Shown: piece by piece, positions 27,832-36,639 of the stretch
How the letters are laid out: every line of letters starts with the position of its first letter
How positions within the stretch are numbered: the stretch's first letter is position 1
Origin: Bacteroidota bacterium
Lineage (GTDB): Bacteria; Bacteroidota; Bacteroidia; Bacteroidales; Bacteroidaceae
DNA length: 64,000 bases
Direction: 5' to 3'
Assembly: GCA_023426145.1 (NCBI GenBank)
Contig: JAFABG010000026.1
Span: forward strand, 62,001 to 126,000
Position numbers and translations under genes: made by a program
The notes under the pieces: model-generated
Seen by the model: the letters and a program-made list of their open reading frames with translations, nothing else
The model's database searches: none
Told to the model about the DNA's origin: nothing

Positions 27832-29316
27832 TTAATACACTGGAGGAATATAGGGCTGAAGTGTATTCAATCCCCACTCTGAGGCCGTTCCAGGTTCAAT
27901 GATTCGGAGATCAATGATAGGCGGAATTACATCGTTATTGGGTATATTCAGCACTCCGTCTTCCTTGCCTCCACTACTATTATTTCCCCATGGATTTCGC
28001 ATCGAGAACAAAGCTGACACATCTGTAGAGTACATCATACTGAAGGCGTGTCCCGTCACTGTTTTTAAAGTACCAGCCATCAGGTCACCTTGTGTAAATC
28101 CTCCTACTACAATCTTGCCTTGATTCATTGAAACTTCCACAGCACGTTGCAGTTGCTTTGCAGCTAATTTACCGGGTGAAAAAGCAAAGCTGTTACCATT
28201 GCCTGTAAAGAGCGGAGCAACATGTTCGCTACCAATTCCACCAATATCAGGATTTACTTTATAGATATAATTCCACTTCATAACTGCCTTTTCCAAAATA
28301 GTCGCCCAAGTAATTTTGTTGTTCTTACCTGTTACAGCCCCAATATTTCCATTATTATCCGCCAGAAACAGAGAAGATACAACCACCTCTATTGGCTTAC
28401 CTTGGGGGTCAAACATGAGAACGGTAAAGGTCTGGTTTCCATTATCTTTGATCAGTGGCTTAACAAAATTGGGATATAGATAAGCCATAGAAGCAAATAC
28501 GGCTAAAGCAGAACAATCACCAATACCATGCTGATTGACATCTGCCGGTTGAGGCGTTCCATAAGGATAGAGATTCTCAACAGTGAATTTTGTCCACTGC
28601 AAACCTGGAGCTGATCCAAGGGTATTCGGCTCGTTCACTGCATCCTTCAGCCATGCCTTATCTTCCTCTGTAGTAATATGTTTCCCTGCATAATGGTTTC
28701 CCATAGGGGTCGTTGCATCAAATGTATTGCCACTTGAAAGGGACATTAAATCATCAATATCAACTGCAACAAGGCCTTTCAGTGCCCATTCTGCTATCTG
28801 AGTAGACATTCCACCATTATTAGCTGCCACTGACAAACGGTAATAGCGATATGTACCATCATTCTCAAACTGATACGCTTTCGTTTCACCTCTTTCGGAA
28901 AAAACTTGATCGGTCTGTGTATCCAGCTGAATCCATATTTTATTATCTTCTGAACCATACAAGGTCCATGATTTAGGATCCATCTCTGGATTAGTTGAGG
29001 CAGAAGTCAGTGCATAGTAGTTGATGGCTATATTTTTATTACCATTCCACAGTACAAAGAAAGTACTGTGGGGCGTTTCATAACATGTATTCTTATCATT
29101 ATCCACAATTTGAGCGATATCTCCACCTACAGGTGAATCCTTATATTGTGAAAGTACTATTCCGGAAGAAGGCATATTCTGGTTTCCTTCTTCAAGCACC
29201 CAATAGAAAAAGGTTTCCGGCCCTGTTTCTTCATCGTCGGAACAACCAGTAGATAGTCCGATCGGGAGTAATAAAGCAAAATAAACTGCTATTTTCTTTA
29301 TATTTATATAGTTCAT
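27832..29316 (-). CDS. Lipoprotein with F5/8-type C domain and calpain-like cysteine protease domain
   Basis: A 494-residue lipoprotein (lipobox LSTGC, Cys25). Residues about 65-182 form an F5/8-type C (discoidin) domain, recognised by DPKSWTLYGSEDNKIWIQLD and YRYYRLSVAANNGG near its end; such domains bind glycans. The C-terminal part (about 200-494) looks like a calpain/C2-type papain-fold protease: NQHGIGDCSALAVF gives Gln262 and Cys268, KTVTGHAFSMM gives His423, and MRNPWGNN gives Asn441. These match oxyanion Gln, Cys, His and Asn of calpains in order. It lies directly behind SusD2 (35 bp), so it is probably surface-exposed and acts on glycoproteins captured by the locus. Activity is unproven. 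Confidence 0.8.
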   Translation of the reverse strand: MNYINIKKIAVYFALLLPIGLSTGCSDDEETGPETFFYWVLEEGNQNMPSSGIVLSQYKDSPVGGDIAQIVDNDKNTCYETPHSTFFVLWNGNKNIAINYYALTSASTNPEMDPKSWTLYGSEDNKIWIQLDTQTDQVFSERGETKAYQFENDGTYRYYRLSVAANNGGMSTQIAEWALKGLVAVDIDDLMSLSSGNTFDATTPMGNHYAGKHITTEEDKAWLKDAVNEPNTLGSAPGLQWTKFTVENLYPYGTPQPADVNQHGIGDCSALAVFASMAYLYPNFVKPLIKDNGNQTFTVLMFDPQGKPIEVVVSSLFLADNNGNIGAVTGKNNKITWATILEKAVMKWNYIYKVNPDIGGIGSEHVAPLFTGNGNSFAFSPGKLAAKQLQRAVEVSMNQGKIVVGGFTQGDLMAGTLKTVTGHAFSMMYSTDVSALFSMRNPWGNNSSGGKEDGVLNIPNNDVIPPIIDLRIIEPGTASEWGLNTLQPYIPPVY

Positions 29317-29351
29317 TATTCTTTCAATTTAAGAGTTTATAATACAGGAGA

Positions 29352-31319
29352 TTATTCTTCCGGTTCAGCAGCTGCCCATCCATAATTTTGTACCATCTTT
29401 GGGTTACGGCGAATTTCGTTATCAGGAATTGGGAATAAATAATGACGTTTAGCAAACACGCGAGTCTCTGTCACCACTTTCTCAAAGAACTGAGGTGGAT
29501 CGGCTTTTGAATTCATTCCGTGAATCTCACCACCTTCACCACCTTTATGATAAGCTGGGTAAATCCAATCATCACCTACGGCCATATCTGCAACTTTCCA
29601 ACGCCTTACATCAAAATAACGGTTCCACTCGTAAGCTAATTCAATCAATCGTTCGCGACGTATACGTTTATCCACATCATTGCGATTCTCGGGATAAGTA
29701 ATATAATCAAAATCATTCTCATCTTTACCACCCCCATTGCCATATCCCGGAACACCAGCGCGAGCACGAACGGCATTTACATATTTCATAGCCTCTCCAT
29801 ATTGCCCACAAGCGCTCAACGCTTCAGCATATCCTAAATACATATCCGCCAAGCGGAGTAAGTTCGCACAATGTTTTCCTGCATTTCTGTCCATTGGAGC
29901 CATTTTTCTCACCCCATAGCCTTCCAAAGGTGAATCATGACCTGCTTTATTATAACCTGAATTTCCATTCACATTTAACTCTGTAGTAATCTTTCCATCA
30001 TTTGTTGAAGCGTTTATCCAAGTAGATCCATTAAATGTAATACAAACATAGAACCGTGCCTCGCGATTTGCCCATTGCTTCAATGTCTTATTTGTATTGG
30101 CTAAGAAATAGTTGGTACTAGGGTCTCGAGGATTATTATAATCACTCCCTCCATAATATTGAGAGGTCGGTACATTGACATATTCATTTTTTACATAATC
30201 TGGATCGTCCACTGTGCGCAGTCCTTTATCAGTATAAAATAGATCGACCATCTCTTGGGTAGTACCAAAACCAAGTCCACCTCTGACCGAACTATTATCC
30301 AGCTGTCCATGATAAGGAGTAAGTTCATAGGTGTGGTCGCCATGGTCGGCAAGACGAATAAAGATTTGTTCGCTATTATTTTCATAATTAACGCCAGAAG
30401 TAACCTGACGACAAGAAGCATAAAAATCAACCTTCCCATTATTCATCACTTTATACAAGCTGTAAGAGCTAGGCACAAATGTATCGAAGAATTCCTTGTA
30501 AGCCGTTCGAGCTGCCTCCCATTTTTCTTGCTCCTTGGAGGTCTCTTGAGGAAACAGCTGCTTACCATCACTATTTATAATTTCAGCATAATCTTTGTTG
30601 CAATTGAATAGCGGACTAGCAGCATACAACAATAGCTTCGCTTTTAACGCCTTACACGTTCCCCGATCAATACGTCCTAAGTTGGTGCCGGTGTACTTCA
30701 CTGGTAAATCGACTGCTGCTTTATCCAATTCACCAATGATATAATCGACACATTCATCTACCGAGCTACGTTCTTTCAACAAATCAGCTAAAGGTGTGTC
30801 GAGTTCAAGCTCATCTTCACCCAAAAGAACAATGGGGCCGTAAGAGCGGAATAACAGAAAATAATAGTAAGCTCTCAAAGCTCTAGCCTGGGCTTTCCAC
30901 ACCAAACGGTCAGTAGCAGAAGCTTCTGTACAAAGATCTACATTGGCGATAAATGTACTTGCTTTCGATATACCTTTATAATATTGTATATACCAATAGT
31001 TAATCCAACTGGAAGAAGCATATACGGTACCCGCTCCCCACTCATTACTGATGTGCCAAGACCAAGTTATATTTGTTTCCAACGAACCTGAACTCCAGAT
31101 TCCTCCCATGTTATTACCACTATTCGGCCAGCGCTCACGGGTCTCGTCAGGAACGTAACTATATACATTATTCAGATATTGCTCCGTTTTTTGTTTGTTT
31201 GCAAAAGTCCCGGATAAATCATATTGTTCCCCTGGAATGGAATCAAAGAAATCATTGCATGAACATAGCCCTCCCAGCATAGATAGAGCTATAACTCCTA
31301 TTTTGAATATATTTTTCAT
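29352..31319 (-). CDS. SusD/RagB family nutrient-binding lipoprotein (second pair)
   Basis: A 655-residue SusD-like lipoprotein (lipobox around LCSC, Cys21, then NDFFDSIP). SusD proteins lie on the outer surface and form a lid over the SusC transporter to bind glycans. Typical features are TPR-like helices (RALRAYYYFLLFRSYGPIVLL; SSVDECVDYIIGELDKA), LLRLADMYLGYAEALSACG, NAVRARAGVPGYG, RRERLIELAYEWNRYFDVRRW, and the C-terminal YLFPIPDNEIRRNPKMVQNYGW. It is 22 bp behind its SusC partner and 35 bp before the protease lipoprotein. At 655 residues it is on the long side, like SusD proteins for larger glycans. Confidence 0.96.
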   Translation of the reverse strand: MKNIFKIGVIALSMLGGLCSCNDFFDSIPGEQYDLSGTFANKQKTEQYLNNVYSYVPDETRERWPNSGNNMGGIWSSGSLETNITWSWHISNEWGAGTVYASSSWINYWYIQYYKGISKASTFIANVDLCTEASATDRLVWKAQARALRAYYYFLLFRSYGPIVLLGEDELELDTPLADLLKERSSVDECVDYIIGELDKAAVDLPVKYTGTNLGRIDRGTCKALKAKLLLYAASPLFNCNKDYAEIINSDGKQLFPQETSKEQEKWEAARTAYKEFFDTFVPSSYSLYKVMNNGKVDFYASCRQVTSGVNYENNSEQIFIRLADHGDHTYELTPYHGQLDNSSVRGGLGFGTTQEMVDLFYTDKGLRTVDDPDYVKNEYVNVPTSQYYGGSDYNNPRDPSTNYFLANTNKTLKQWANREARFYVCITFNGSTWINASTNDGKITTELNVNGNSGYNKAGHDSPLEGYGVRKMAPMDRNAGKHCANLLRLADMYLGYAEALSACGQYGEAMKYVNAVRARAGVPGYGNGGGKDENDFDYITYPENRNDVDKRIRRERLIELAYEWNRYFDVRRWKVADMAVGDDWIYPAYHKGGEGGEIHGMNSKADPPQFFEKVVTETRVFAKRHYLFPIPDNEIRRNPKMVQNYGWAAAEPEE

Positions 31320-31341
31320 TTGATGTCTGATTGATTATTTA

Positions 31342-34300
31342 TTAAAAGCTAACATTTACTCCCACAGAATAAGTACGTGAATTGGGGTAACTTGTACCAT
31401 TATTCGTATTTAATTCAGGGTCCCACAATTTAAAGTTAGAGAATGTAAGGAGGTTAGTACCCATCACATACACACGTGCACTTTTCAAGAATGTTTTATT
31501 CAGGATTGTTTTAGGAAAATTATAAGCAATTGTAAGCTGCTTCAGCCGCAAAAAACTAACGTCTTTCTGCCACCATGTACTTGTCTTTGTATTGTTTGTA
31601 TTTGCAGAAGAGCCATAACGCAAAAGAGGATAAAACACATCTTCATTGGTTGGATTATCAGCAGACCAGCGATCGTTGATATTACTATATAGGTTGGAGA
31701 TACCAGATGCATCTGAGAAAGGATGAATGGCATTACCATTCAAATAACGATCAGCTTTTGCTGTTCCGGAAAAGATAGCTCCAATAGAAAAATTACTTAT
31801 TTGCAAGTCCGCACCAAAACCATAGTATATTTTAGGCACATCTCCCTGACCAATGAGACATTTATCATAATCGTCAATTACACCATCTCCATTCAAATCC
31901 TTATATTTAATATCTCCCGGTTGCGATACTTGTCCCGGATAATCTTCTCCAAACTGTTTAGCATGATCGATAATGTCATCATCGCTAGTGAACAATCCTT
32001 CTGCTATCCATCCCCAACGTCCATTTACATTGGTTCCTCTCTTTTCCATCCAAGGATATGGGACAGCCGGATCGTCATTTTCAATAATCTCATCTTCATT
32101 CCAAGCAAAATTTCCACGCACGGTTAAGAACGTTTTTTTCCCTAACTGTTGAGTGTATTCTAATGTAGCCTCAACGCCTTTATTATCGACTATACCTAAA
32201 TTACCATAAGGCATTTCTATAAATCCGGAATAATCGGGAATTGTAGCACGTCTCAAAAAAATGTCTTTCCGGTGTTCTTTAAATAAATCCACAGTAATGG
32301 ACAAATTGTCTTTCAGAAGTTTTAGATCGATTCCTAAGTCTTGCTTCCTGGAAGTAGACCAACCAACATTCGCTCCATACTTGGCAAATCCCCAACCGCC
32401 TACAGAATTGTTCACCTCACCAAAACGATAGCCACTCTGGGAAGCCATCTGATCGAGATACATGAAGCGCCTATCTGTGACTGCATCAGTACCTACCAAC
32501 CCGTCAGTATACCTGATTTTCAAATAAGAAATGTATTTCTGAAAGGGACGCCAGAAATCTTCATTTGAAAGCGCCCACCCTATACCAATAGCAGGGAAAA
32601 AGCCAAAACGTTTATCTGGACTAAAATTCTCAGAGCCATTGTAACCAAGATTACCTTCTATAAAGTAGCGATCATTCCACGAATAAGTGAGACGAGCGGC
32701 TATACCTTGCTGTTTGTAAGGAAGAGAATTCACAATCTTATCTGCGGCCGATTTATCTCGTTCACTTTGTTTATCCACTGTTCTACGACGTACTTTCTGA
32801 TTATAAAGAACTAATCCTCCTAAGCGATGTAATCCAAAAGCACGGTCGTAGTTCAAAGAAGCCTCAAAATAGGTACTCCTTTCGCTAACCGATTCGGTAT
32901 TATAGCCTAGTTCTTTACTTCCTTGATAAGTACGGCTCAAACGATAATCACCATTCTCATCAAACACATCATCATTCCACAAACCTGTGACGGGATCTTT
33001 AGTGCCTGAATAGTAATATGTATCTTCACGCTTTTCATAGAATAGTTGACGCTCATTAACCACATCAAATGCAAGCATTGCCGACGCAGTAAACCCTTTA
33101 CTCCATTTTTTGAAACCGAGATCCTGCGTGACACGGATATTGGAGTTCAACTGATTATTTGATTCATTGGTATAACCACGACGAGTCAAATCTGCAAATG
33201 GATTACGAAAATCTCCATTTGAAGAGATTCCCGGAATAGAACCATTTTCCATCATCAGCGGCAAATAGACCGGATTAATGCTCATTGCTGAAGAAAAAAG
33301 AGAACCTGAAGATTGCTGAGGATAATTACCTATAGATAAATATCCGGAGAACCCTAAATCGACAGAAGTTGTCTCTGTCGGTTTCAAATTCAAATTCGCG
33401 GTGTAATTATAGCGATCATAACGCATATTAGCATCGTAATTCTCCATCCGTGCTGTACGTGTCAAACCTCTTTCATTATAATAACTCAATGAAACATAGT
33501 AGGTAGCATTGGGTACACCTCCTCGTACACTCATATTCACGCGACGGTTATGTCCCCAGTCATTAAACAATTCATCCATCCAATTGATAGCCGGATAAAG
33601 GTATGGGTTATACATTGTAGGATTCTCGTTTGGCAACAAACCATTCGCCTGCTTAGTCGCTGTGATATATTGATTCGTATAAAGTAGTTTACCATTCGTG
33701 TTCAAATTGGCTTCATTAGCAGCATCCATATACGTATAAGCATCGGCCAATTCCGGACGTTTCGTTAATGTCACAAAACCTTCATAATAATCTGCAGTAA
33801 ACTGAGGCTTCCCCACTTTTCCGGGTTTTGTCTTTATAATGATTACACCGTTTGCACCCCGCACACCATACACAGCTGTTGCAGAAGCATCCTTTAATAT
33901 AGTAAACGATTCTATGTCTTCAGGATCAATATTATTAAAACCACGTTCCACCCCGTCAACTAACACCAATGGTTTAGAGTTTTGACCGGTAAAGGTTGAG
34001 ATACCACGAATCCAAATATCTGAATCATCATGACCAGGTTCACCTGTACGTTGTACAGCTACAACCCCAGCTAAACGCCCTGCAATAACTGATGATAAAT
34101 TAGCCGTTGGCATCTTAATTTCATCCATTTTCATGGACGACTGTGCACCTACTACCGATACTTTACGCTGATGCCCATAAGCAACAACCACTACTTCATC
34201 CAATGACGATACATCTTCTGCAAGAATGACATCAATCAACTTCTTTTTACCAACAACCAATTCTTGTGATTTATAACCTATATAAGATACAACGAGAATA

Positions 34301-34530
34301 GGGTTACGACTCGTTAAACTAAGGTTATACTGTCCATTTGTGTCTGTGATGGTACCGTTGGTAGTACCCTTTTCCTGCACACTTACTCCAATGAGTAATT
34401 CACCTTTTTCGTCAGAAATACGCCCTGTTACTGATACATTCTGTGCCCATACAGCTACATTAATGGTCAGCAATAAAACGAATACGCATAATGACTTCTT
34501 GTGATGTTTTTCCATTCCAAACCGATTCAT
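31342..34530 (-). CDS. SusC/RagA family TonB-linked outer-membrane transporter (second pair)
   Basis: A 1062-residue SusC protein that imports oligosaccharides across the outer membrane with TonB energy. It has a signal peptide ending NVAVWAQ, a CarboxypepD_reg-like domain (VTGRISDEKGELLIGVSV), the SusC motif LDEVVVVAYGHQRK, and a plug domain (GVRGANGVIIIKTKPG). A 22-strand barrel type C terminus ends TYSVGVNVSF. ATG at 34530 or 34515 is possible. Its promoter closely resembles that of the first susC. It forms a pair with the following SusD and heads the second operon of the locus. Confidence 0.97.
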   Translation of the reverse strand: MNRFGMEKHHKKSLCVFVLLLTINVAVWAQNVSVTGRISDEKGELLIGVSVQEKGTTNGTITDTNGQYNLSLTSRNPILVVSYIGYKSQELVVGKKKLIDVILAEDVSSLDEVVVVAYGHQRKVSVVGAQSSMKMDEIKMPTANLSSVIAGRLAGVVAVQRTGEPGHDDSDIWIRGISTFTGQNSKPLVLVDGVERGFNNIDPEDIESFTILKDASATAVYGVRGANGVIIIKTKPGKVGKPQFTADYYEGFVTLTKRPELADAYTYMDAANEANLNTNGKLLYTNQYITATKQANGLLPNENPTMYNPYLYPAINWMDELFNDWGHNRRVNMSVRGGVPNATYYVSLSYYNERGLTRTARMENYDANMRYDRYNYTANLNLKPTETTSVDLGFSGYLSIGNYPQQSSGSLFSSAMSINPVYLPLMMENGSIPGISSNGDFRNPFADLTRRGYTNESNNQLNSNIRVTQDLGFKKWSKGFTASAMLAFDVVNERQLFYEKREDTYYYSGTKDPVTGLWNDDVFDENGDYRLSRTYQGSKELGYNTESVSERSTYFEASLNYDRAFGLHRLGGLVLYNQKVRRRTVDKQSERDKSAADKIVNSLPYKQQGIAARLTYSWNDRYFIEGNLGYNGSENFSPDKRFGFFPAIGIGWALSNEDFWRPFQKYISYLKIRYTDGLVGTDAVTDRRFMYLDQMASQSGYRFGEVNNSVGGWGFAKYGANVGWSTSRKQDLGIDLKLLKDNLSITVDLFKEHRKDIFLRRATIPDYSGFIEMPYGNLGIVDNKGVEATLEYTQQLGKKTFLTVRGNFAWNEDEIIENDDPAVPYPWMEKRGTNVNGRWGWIAEGLFTSDDDIIDHAKQFGEDYPGQVSQPGDIKYKDLNGDGVIDDYDKCLIGQGDVPKIYYGFGADLQISNFSIGAIFSGTAKADRYLNGNAIHPFSDASGISNLYSNINDRWSADNPTNEDVFYPLLRYGSSANTNNTKTSTWWQKDVSFLRLKQLTIAYNFPKTILNKTFLKSARVYVMGTNLLTFSNFKLWDPELNTNNGTSYPNSRTYSVGVNVSF

Positions 34531-34559
34531 GTCACTTGTTTTTAATTAGTACTAAAACT

Positions 34560-34589
34560 GCGAATTAAGTTCTCTTAAATAAAGGCAAA
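34560..34589 (-). promoter_or_regulatory. susC2 promoter
   Basis: Minus strand TTTG (34586-34589), 18-bp spacer, then TAATTCGC (34560-34567), a weak -7 box. The same layout precedes susC1: CTTG, 19 bp, TAATTCGC. The identical 13-mer ACTGCGAATTAAG (plus strand, 34557-34569) occurs in both. A weak -7 box fits a promoter that depends on an activator such as the HTCS-like regulator. Confidence 0.55.
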
Positions 34590-34907
34590 TTAAACAAAAT
34601 TTAGCACGATCAAAGTCTCCCCAAGTGACAAAATAATGGCAAAAGTTGATTGTTCATACAGAGAACAAAGCGAGGGATAAAGCACAAACTAATCAATTAT
34701 ATAGCAGATACTTAAGTAGAATATAAACGAATAGAGCACAGAGGATAAGTGCATGAAAAGCAACCATTCGAAGGACTAAATGAGTTGCAATAGAGACTAT
34801 ACAAGAGAACGGAATATTAAGAGTCATTAGTCAAAATCAAAAGATTATTCAAATCTTTTTTCACCAAGAGGATGAGAATAATCCTTGTAGTCTCCTTAGA
34901 TTGATAA

Positions 34908-34946
34908 TAAACAAAAAGAGAGAGGAAAAGCAGTTTTTCCTCTCTC
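34908..34946 (-). terminator. Rho-independent terminator after SusC1-SusD1
   Basis: A 12-bp stem (GAGAGAGGAAAA / TTTTCCTCTCTC, 34918-34929 with 34935-34946) is followed on the minus strand by TTTTTGTTT. It lies 41 bp past the SusD1 stop and would end or attenuate the first transcript. Confidence 0.85.
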
Positions 34947-34986
34947 AATCTACAAATACCAGCTATGTATTCTCAATATAATCCAA

Positions 34987-36612
34987 TTAATTCCATCCTG
35001 GATTTTGATGCCCTTCCAAAGATGGATTAGCTTGAATCTCATCTAATGGGATAGGCCATAGTAAAGCATATTCGGGAATAGCACCTACCTTTTCACTTCC
35101 GTCAGGCTTATTCTGAATTTTGGCAGATGTAAATGTAGTCCACTTCAACTTGCCAGTTTCTGTGGATTCTTCTGGATACAAACGGGTACGGCGAATATCA
35201 TCCCATATTTTAAATTCTAAGGGCAACTCATGTAGGCGTTCTGTTAAGATAGACTGAACTAATGCATCTCCAGTACCGGTCTCATCAGGCAAACCTGCAC
35301 GCTTACGCACTTGGTTTAAATAGAATTTTGCACCACCAACAGCATTATCCTCATGTCCTGTACGAGCTAAGCCTTCAGCAGCAATCAGCAAAACTTCTGC
35401 ATATCGAAATACAGGCATATTATAATCACCATCGTGCCCGTTAATCAAAGCATCCTCATCAAACCAAGCCCAGTTTCCTATATCATCCAAAGAGTAAGTA
35501 GTACCACTAGCATCCGTATATTCTTTAAAGAAAAATTGTTTCTCATGTCCGCGAATATCAGCAGGATCATAGCTATCGATCAACATACTACAAGGGAGAT
35601 AAGCATTATATAACACGTCTCCTCCGGGATGAAAGACTCCCCATTGGAAAGCATCTGCACCAATGGAACGACAAGCATAAGAATTACCTACACTATAATC
35701 GCTATAATTGTATTCCATTGCATAGATAATCTCCGCAGAAGATTTAGTTGTTTTGATCACATTATAAGCAGAATTCAGGTCATCAGTCGTTCCATTCGGA
35801 TCAATCAAACGATGAGGTCCTTCATTTATCACCTTCAATGCCATTGCCGCCGCTTTATCATAATATTCTGTTCCACCATTCAAAGGAGCACCTGCCCATT
35901 GTAGATAAACTTGAGCCAGTAATGTTTGTGCCATAGCCTTAGTGACATAACATCCATTATCATAGAATGTCTTATTGGGCAAAGCATCACCATTGACAAT
36001 ATCTAATAAATCGCTTTCAATATATTTATAGATTTCTTCAGCAGAAAGGCGTTCTTTATACATTCCCTCAGTAGACGTATAAGGCTCCGAGATATAAGGT
36101 ACACCACCAAATTCTTTCACTAACCAGAAATATCCATAAGCACGAAAGAATTTACCTTGTGCCACATAATTATTAATAGTAGGCTCATCCAACACACTGG
36201 TCATTGTGGGAATATTAGCAATAACAAAGTTTGCACGTGAAATTCCCTTATAAAACTCATGCCAGTATTTCATGGCTATATCATCAAAAGATTCAATATT
36301 AAAATTACAGCCTTCAGATGCAGTCGTAAATGTTCTATCTTTCCGTTTATCCACGTATAAACCGGAAACAATTCCTCCCCACATGGTTGCTTTAGGAGTC
36401 CAGCCCCCTCCAACATCCGTATTGTGTAGATAAGGTACTCCACCAAAATATAAGGCATTCACTCCAGACTCAGCATCCGCTTTTGTCTTCCAAAACTGAT
36501 CGGATGGTTTCAAATCCAATGGCTTTTCTTTAAGAAAATCATCACATGAATTCAACAACACAGAGAGTGAACACATGCAAAATGCAGATATATATACTTT
36601 TAATAGTTTCAT
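34987..36612 (-). CDS. SusD/RagB family nutrient-binding lipoprotein (first pair)
   Basis: A 541-residue SusD-like lipoprotein with lipobox LLNSC (Cys23) followed by DDFLKEKPLDLKPSDQFW, a standard start for mature SusD. The N-terminal helices include YWHEFYKGISRANFVIANI and FFRAYGYFWLVKEFGGVPYI. The C-terminal part contains VFRYAEVLLIAAEGLARTG, NQVRKRAGLP, LTERLHELPLEFKIWDDIRR and LLWPIPLDEIQANPSLEGHQNPGW. It follows SusC1 by 27 bp and is followed by a terminator, so this pair forms its own transcript. It probably delivers a different glycan size or branch than the second pair. Confidence 0.96.
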   Translation of the reverse strand: MKLLKVYISAFCMCSLSVLLNSCDDFLKEKPLDLKPSDQFWKTKADAESGVNALYFGGVPYLHNTDVGGGWTPKATMWGGIVSGLYVDKRKDRTFTTASEGCNFNIESFDDIAMKYWHEFYKGISRANFVIANIPTMTSVLDEPTINNYVAQGKFFRAYGYFWLVKEFGGVPYISEPYTSTEGMYKERLSAEEIYKYIESDLLDIVNGDALPNKTFYDNGCYVTKAMAQTLLAQVYLQWAGAPLNGGTEYYDKAAAMALKVINEGPHRLIDPNGTTDDLNSAYNVIKTTKSSAEIIYAMEYNYSDYSVGNSYACRSIGADAFQWGVFHPGGDVLYNAYLPCSMLIDSYDPADIRGHEKQFFFKEYTDASGTTYSLDDIGNWAWFDEDALINGHDGDYNMPVFRYAEVLLIAAEGLARTGHEDNAVGGAKFYLNQVRKRAGLPDETGTGDALVQSILTERLHELPLEFKIWDDIRRTRLYPEESTETGKLKWTTFTSAKIQNKPDGSEKVGAIPEYALLWPIPLDEIQANPSLEGHQNPGWN

Positions 36613-36639
36613 AACTCTTATAGTTTTTATAACGATAAA

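Larger units (their letters stand above)
34531..34986. other. Intergenic region between the two SusC/D pairs
   Basis: A 456-bp gap without a believable gene. It holds the susC2 promoter, the motifs CAGAGAACA (34659-34667) and TAGAGCACA (34732-34740), and the terminator of the first susC-susD pair near its far end. Confidence 0.6.

Noticed and set aside
27791..27877. 29-codon extension of the DUF4302-like lipoprotein
   Set aside because: It overlaps the preceding gene and would put the lipobox about 48 residues from the N terminus.
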